Below are positions 12,540 through 15,750 of a stretch of DNA of 15,750 bases, piece after piece (the stretch's first letter is position 1; each line of letters begins with the position of its first letter). The position numbers were made by a program, and so were the translations under genes. Below the pieces are notes generated by a model. The model made no database searches. It saw only the letters and a program-made list of their open reading frames with translations, and was not told the origin of the DNA. Location of the stretch: NCBI GenBank assembly GCA_964601355.1, contig CAZRNB010000068.1, forward strand, positions 1 to 15,750, in the 5' to 3' direction. Source of the stretch: CAZRNB01 sp964601355. Its GTDB lineage: Bacteria > Planctomycetota > Phycisphaerae > Sedimentisphaerales > Anaerobacaceae.

Positions 12540-14348
12540 ATGAGTTCGAAACGCATTGTTGTAGTAATCGGTGTTTTACTTTCGGTGAGTTGTGCTGCTT
12601 TTGCAGATAGACAATTGGACAGAGCAGAGATCTTGCAAATCTTTCAAAAACTAACAAGTCAACCAAGAAAAACCTGGGTATCTGTAGGTACAATCGAAGC
12701 AACACACGAAGAATACAGGGCTCCAAAAACTACAGATACAAGTGAGGTCAACAGTCAAATCAATCAAGAGATCCAAGAATATCAAAACAATCCGAACAAG
12801 AGGGAATTGACAGAAGAACTGCAGAAGATGAAGCTTGATGCCATACCATTTAATGTCCGTTACAGATTGTCCAATGAATATACAATGAATTCCACGGTTG
12901 TTGTAAGATTTGATGGAGACAGATTTTACTGGGAAATTAACGTGGTCTCACGCACTGATTCCATAAAGCCGGGCAAAGAACTCGAAGGTAATTTTATGAC
13001 CGAGGAGTTCAATCTGGGCTGGAACGCAAGACGCGCATTCGCATGGGATGGCGAAAAATATACTACTTATTCTTTGTCAGCTAATCAGCTAATCGTTGAC
13101 TCAACAGGTAGAACTCCCCACGTTGTCAATGGCCCACTGACCGCAGGATTGATTCCCTGGGGGTACGGCTATTATACGTATGAAAGGCTTTCCACTGCCC
13201 AATTTTCTGCAACCGAGGAAGCTATTGATGGTCAAACCCAGATAAATTTGACGCTCATCACTTCTAATGGTTCAGAATCGCTTTTCGTGTTAGATCCAAA
13301 GAAAGATTACGCTGTCCTGTCTTGTTCAATCAATAAACCTGACAATTTAGTAATCTATCAACAATATGGCGACTACCATCTGATATCAGGCCGTTGGATT
13401 CCTGCTTCTATTTATGTTGAGCAACGTGATGCTCGGTCAAACAGACAAGTAGCATACGACCTTTGGAACTTTACCAGCATTAGTGGTATTGTTCCTGTAC
13501 TTTATAGTTTTAACGTTGACTACGAACTTGGTGCGTTGATAGAGTACCGCTCTCCCGTCACCGATAAACCCGCTATGTATTATTATTCACACATCGCTGG
13601 TACGGACCAACTTTTAGGTGAGAGATTAGCTTTCGCAGCCTCTGAAGGCACGCAACCACAAAACTGTGCAACAGTAGCCTTAAAATATGCTGCTTTGCAG
13701 GTAAGCAAAGATATTACGGATCAAAAGCTAACTCAATTAGTTAGTGAACCAGATAAAACTACAAGTCTATATGCAATGAAGCAGTTTGCGCAAAGCCTCG
13801 GATTTTACTGCCGGGCTCTCAAGACTGACCTCCAGACACTTGAGCATTTACATGGCTGCAAAGCGATTCTGCATATTTCGGGGAAGAACCATTTTGTTGT
13901 ACTTGACCATATTGATAACCAATATGTTTGGCTCATAGATCTGGCAAATAATAAATTTTATTACCCTACTGATATTAACTTTTTTGGCATGGACTGGACC
14001 GAAGGCACAGCACTTTTGATTTCCGACAAACCTATACAATTACAAGGCAACTCTGCTGATATCGAAGATAGTCAGCTTCACAATATAATTGGTGCTTCAG
14101 GTTATACCTGTACCAGATTGCTCCAGGAATATAATGTAATATTTTGTAGCTATACTGCCGGGGAGTGCTGGGGTTACTATCAGGAGTACTATGAACGTTG
14201 GGGTTGTGAATATGCCCCGAGTGGCAGTTGCTCATACTCTATAGTTATCCGGATGATGAAATCTCCCTGTATAAACGACCCTTATAATCCCGATGCTTGT
14301 GATATAACAGGCGAATGGACACTTTATTATATGCGGGCATGCAATTAG
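12540..14348 (+). CDS. Exported LolA-like / peptidase C39-like fusion with cysteine-rich tail
   Basis: A 602-residue protein with a signal peptide, probably cut after AAFA (residue 22). A strong AAAGGAGGAGGT precedes the ATG. Residues about 40-345 look like a large beta-rich LolA/lipoprotein-sorting-type domain (VVVRFDGDRFYWEI, RAFAWDGEKYTTY, FVLDPKKDYAVLSCSI, GRWIPASIYVEQ), by resemblance only. Residues about 370-497 fit a peptidase C39-like domain. They hold TQPQNCATVALKYAA with Gln374 and candidate nucleophile Cys376, GKNHFVVLDHI with His451, and YVWLIDLAN with Asp467. In ABC transporters C39 domains cut double-glycine leaders, but no ATPase is present here. The tail (515-602) has eight cysteines (524, 536, 543, 556, 564, 577, 587, 601), suited to four disulfides. 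It is followed by a pilin-like gene. The substrate is unknown. Confidence 0.7.
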   Translation: MSSKRIVVVIGVLLSVSCAAFADRQLDRAEILQIFQKLTSQPRKTWVSVGTIEATHEEYRAPKTTDTSEVNSQINQEIQEYQNNPNKRELTEELQKMKLDAIPFNVRYRLSNEYTMNSTVVVRFDGDRFYWEINVVSRTDSIKPGKELEGNFMTEEFNLGWNARRAFAWDGEKYTTYSLSANQLIVDSTGRTPHVVNGPLTAGLIPWGYGYYTYERLSTAQFSATEEAIDGQTQINLTLITSNGSESLFVLDPKKDYAVLSCSINKPDNLVIYQQYGDYHLISGRWIPASIYVEQRDARSNRQVAYDLWNFTSISGIVPVLYSFNVDYELGALIEYRSPVTDKPAMYYYSHIAGTDQLLGERLAFAASEGTQPQNCATVALKYAALQVSKDITDQKLTQLVSEPDKTTSLYAMKQFAQSLGFYCRALKTDLQTLEHLHGCKAILHISGKNHFVVLDHIDNQYVWLIDLANNKFYYPTDINFFGMDWTEGTALLISDKPIQLQGNSADIEDSQLHNIIGASGYTCTRLLQEYNVIFCSYTAGECWGYYQEYYERWGCEYAPSGSCSYSIVIRMMKSPCINDPYNPDACDITGEWTLYYMRACN

Positions 14349-14414
14349 CAACCTCACCTGCAAGGCAGGCCGGTAGAGTAGAATCCTCAATACTCCTTTA
14401 ATGCTCGATCAAGG

Positions 14415-14442
14415 TTGACGTGCACAAGAAGTAATCTAAAAT
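14415..14442 (+). promoter_or_regulatory. Possible promoter of the pilin-like gene
   Basis: TTGACG (14415-14420) and TAAAAT (14437-14442) are separated by 16 bases. A start about seven bases downstream would fall at 14449, two bases before the ATG. That would give a nearly leaderless message and leave AAGGTGG untranscribed. The match is good, but this geometry is doubtful. Confidence 0.3.
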
Positions 14443-14450
14443 AAGGTGGT

Positions 14451-15245
14451 ATGAAATGTAGAGCCTTTACTGTCATAGAATTACTTATAGTAATTAGTCT
14501 AATCGCATTTCTTGTAGCTGTATCAATTCCTTCATTGAGAAGTTCAAGAAGGCAATCCAAAGCGATTTTATGTGGGTCAAATGTCAGGCAGTTGATTCTT
14601 GGATTGATGAATTATGAAACCGACAATGAAACTTTCCCATACGCTTTTGATAACAGTCCTATAGAACCACCTCCAGGTGGTTATCCTGGATACGCTCAAT
14701 ATGATAGAAAAGGCTGGTGGTGGTTTAATCATATAACTGAGTATTCCATAAAAACTGCAAATATGAAGGAAGTGATTTGGTGCCCATCCAGACAGATAAG
14801 AAATAGCAGCCTTAAAAATAATGTACTATGTGGAAATTATGGCGTTAATCAGTCAATATGTAAAAGCTCGGCTGGTAGAAAAAGCCAGGCTGAATTTATT
14901 GGAACACCTTTACGCGCAGCAGATATACCCTATCCCGGTCAAACATTGCTCATAGTCGATGCCGGTTACAGTATGATAAACTGGTGGCACGCAACGGATT
15001 CTCCTCCCGTTCCTCTTGGCAGTACTATCGAAGATACTGCATATATACCTGGCCTCTCAATCAATAAAGAACGGAATTTATGGCCTGGCCAGGAAGATGA
15101 TGCTATATATGGACGACACCCCAACAAAACGGTTAATGTTGGATTTGCAGATTACCACGTCAGCCGTGAAAAATCTGATGATTTGTTTGTTGAGAAAGCC
15201 GGCGATACTTATATAAATCTTCGCCCTCTTTGGCTCCCAAAATGA
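14451..15245 (+). CDS. Type IV pilin-like (pseudopilin) protein, planctomycete H-x9-DG type
   Basis: The N-terminus MKCRAFTVIELLIVISLIAFLVAVSIPSL is a class III prepilin signal. It has a short basic leader, cleavage before Phe6, Glu at mature position 5 (Glu10) and a hydrophobic helix that anchors or assembles the protein. The residue before the cut is Ala rather than the usual Gly. The 264-residue body has WWWFNHITEYSI and IWCPS and ends with GRHPNKTVNVGFADYHVS (221-238). This corresponds to the H-x9-DG motif of planctomycete DUF1559-like and related pilin-like proteins, but with ten residues between His223 and Asp234 and Tyr instead of Gly. TAAGGTGGT abuts the ATG. It may be a type II secretion-like pseudopilin or a surface filament subunit. 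No prepilin peptidase or assembly ATPase is in view. Confidence 0.85.
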   Translation: MKCRAFTVIELLIVISLIAFLVAVSIPSLRSSRRQSKAILCGSNVRQLILGLMNYETDNETFPYAFDNSPIEPPPGGYPGYAQYDRKGWWWFNHITEYSIKTANMKEVIWCPSRQIRNSSLKNNVLCGNYGVNQSICKSSAGRKSQAEFIGTPLRAADIPYPGQTLLIVDAGYSMINWWHATDSPPVPLGSTIEDTAYIPGLSINKERNLWPGQEDDAIYGRHPNKTVNVGFADYHVSREKSDDLFVEKAGDTYINLRPLWLPK

Positions 15246-15251
15246 AACGAT

Positions 15252-15749
15252 CTAAAAGGAGGCATTTTTAATAACAGCTTGTATTTCATCACCGCTTAAA
15301 TATTCAAACTTCATCGACGATATTAAAATATACCCACTCTTAATTAACGACAGTTGATACCCTTCGACTTTCTGAGGAAGGTTGGTTTTAGGATCTGCAA
15401 AAACCCGCCACTTTTTGAAGACGATAGAACCATCGTATGCTTTTTCGACCCATGTCAGGTCATAAACCTCAATACCGTGTGCATAAGCTTGCAAGTCATT
15501 GTCAATTACATGGCTCCATTTGGCGTCCTTAGGAATTTCTGATATATTGTAAAACGGCATTAAGCCCAGAGAACCGGTTATCCTTTTTTCAACGTCAGAG
15601 ATTAGGTCGTCAGACAGCAGTGCCGTCTCGATTAAATCTGTGCCCAATTGTTTTGTTTTTCTAATCTTATTTGTAAGGTCCAACAAGACCAATTCTTTTC
15701 CAGTTTTCACCATATAGATATTTAGTGGCCGTGAAATCCATTTTTCTTC
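15252..15749 (-). CDS. C-terminal part of a LolA-like exported protein (5' truncated)
   Basis: The frame is open to the right window edge, so the gene starts outside; an internal ATG at 15713 is unlikely to be the true start. The visible 165 residues begin EEKWISRPLNIYMVKTGKELVLLDLTNKIRKTKQ. They go on with GIEVYDLTWVEKAYDGSIVFKKWRVFADPKTNLPQKVEGYQ and end YLSGDEIQAVIKNASF. Short beta-strand phrases of the form 'xLVLLDLxxKxRK' and 'WRVFADPKTNLPxKVE' are typical of LolA-like or sigma-factor-regulator-like domains common in planctomycetes. This assignment rests on resemblance. It is convergent with the pilin-like gene, with six bases between the two stop codons and no terminator between them. 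The neighbouring C39 protein also has a LolA-like part. Confidence 0.65.
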   Translation of the reverse strand, partial: EEKWISRPLNIYMVKTGKELVLLDLTNKIRKTKQLGTDLIETALLSDDLISDVEKRITGSLGLMPFYNISEIPKDAKWSHVIDNDLQAYAHGIEVYDLTWVEKAYDGSIVFKKWRVFADPKTNLPQKVEGYQLSLIKSGYILISSMKFEYLSGDEIQAVIKNASF

Positions 15750-15750
15750 T

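Noticed and set aside
12540..12624. Possible lipoprotein signal (SVSC) in the C39 fusion
   Set aside because: The position three before the Cys is Ser, not a typical lipobox residue, while AAFA followed by Asp makes an ordinary signal-peptidase site.

Overview
The window looks like chromosome from a planctomycete, most probably of the Phycisphaerae/Sedimentisphaerales type. This placement is inferred from gene content, not from a marker gene. The pointers are a secreted protein ending in two dockerin-like calcium-binding repeats, a pilin-like protein with a degenerate form of the planctomycete H-x9-DG motif, a bacterial-type mcsA-mcsB pair, and a large DUF4038-type secreted glycosidase.

Layout. 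Positions 1-158 hold the 3' end of an unrecognised + strand gene. A nested inverted-repeat element (160-298) follows directly. A leftward gene for a coiled-coil lipoprotein (406-1167) is divergent from coaD. Positions 1457-6405 are a rightward housekeeping block: coaD, a PTPS/QueD-family gene, mcsA and mcsB (protein arginine kinase and its activator), and dnaK. Positions 6501-9923 are an accessory-looking segment: an unrecognised gene, a cloverleaf-like repeat, and a secreted DUF5060/DUF4038 glycosidase. It ends at a minus-strand tRNA-Thr(UGU), and a degraded copy of that tRNA's 3' end lies at the other edge of the segment. A second nested inverted repeat (10003-10140) and a leftward WYL regulator follow. 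Positions 11538-15750 are a run of exported proteins: a dockerin-bearing protein, a LolA-like/C39-peptidase fusion with an eight-cysteine tail, a type IV pilin-like protein, and a convergent truncated LolA-like gene.

How the parts relate. McsA/McsB and DnaK are protein quality-control factors, and their adjacency suggests a stress-response neighbourhood. No ctsR, clpC, hrcA or CIRCE element is visible. The right-hand cluster appears devoted to the cell envelope or exterior.

Structure beyond the genes. A recurring hairpin (TTTAGCCCC-stem-TTTA-stem-GGGGT) sits after coaD, mcsB, dnaK and the glycosidase. Its inner base pairs differ between copies but always stay complementary. At the coaD/PTPS junction two copies lie head to head, giving three mutually exclusive stems just before a start codon that has no normal ribosome binding site. 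Two further families of dispersed inverted repeats with related ends are also present. No CRISPR array, transposase or integrase is seen.
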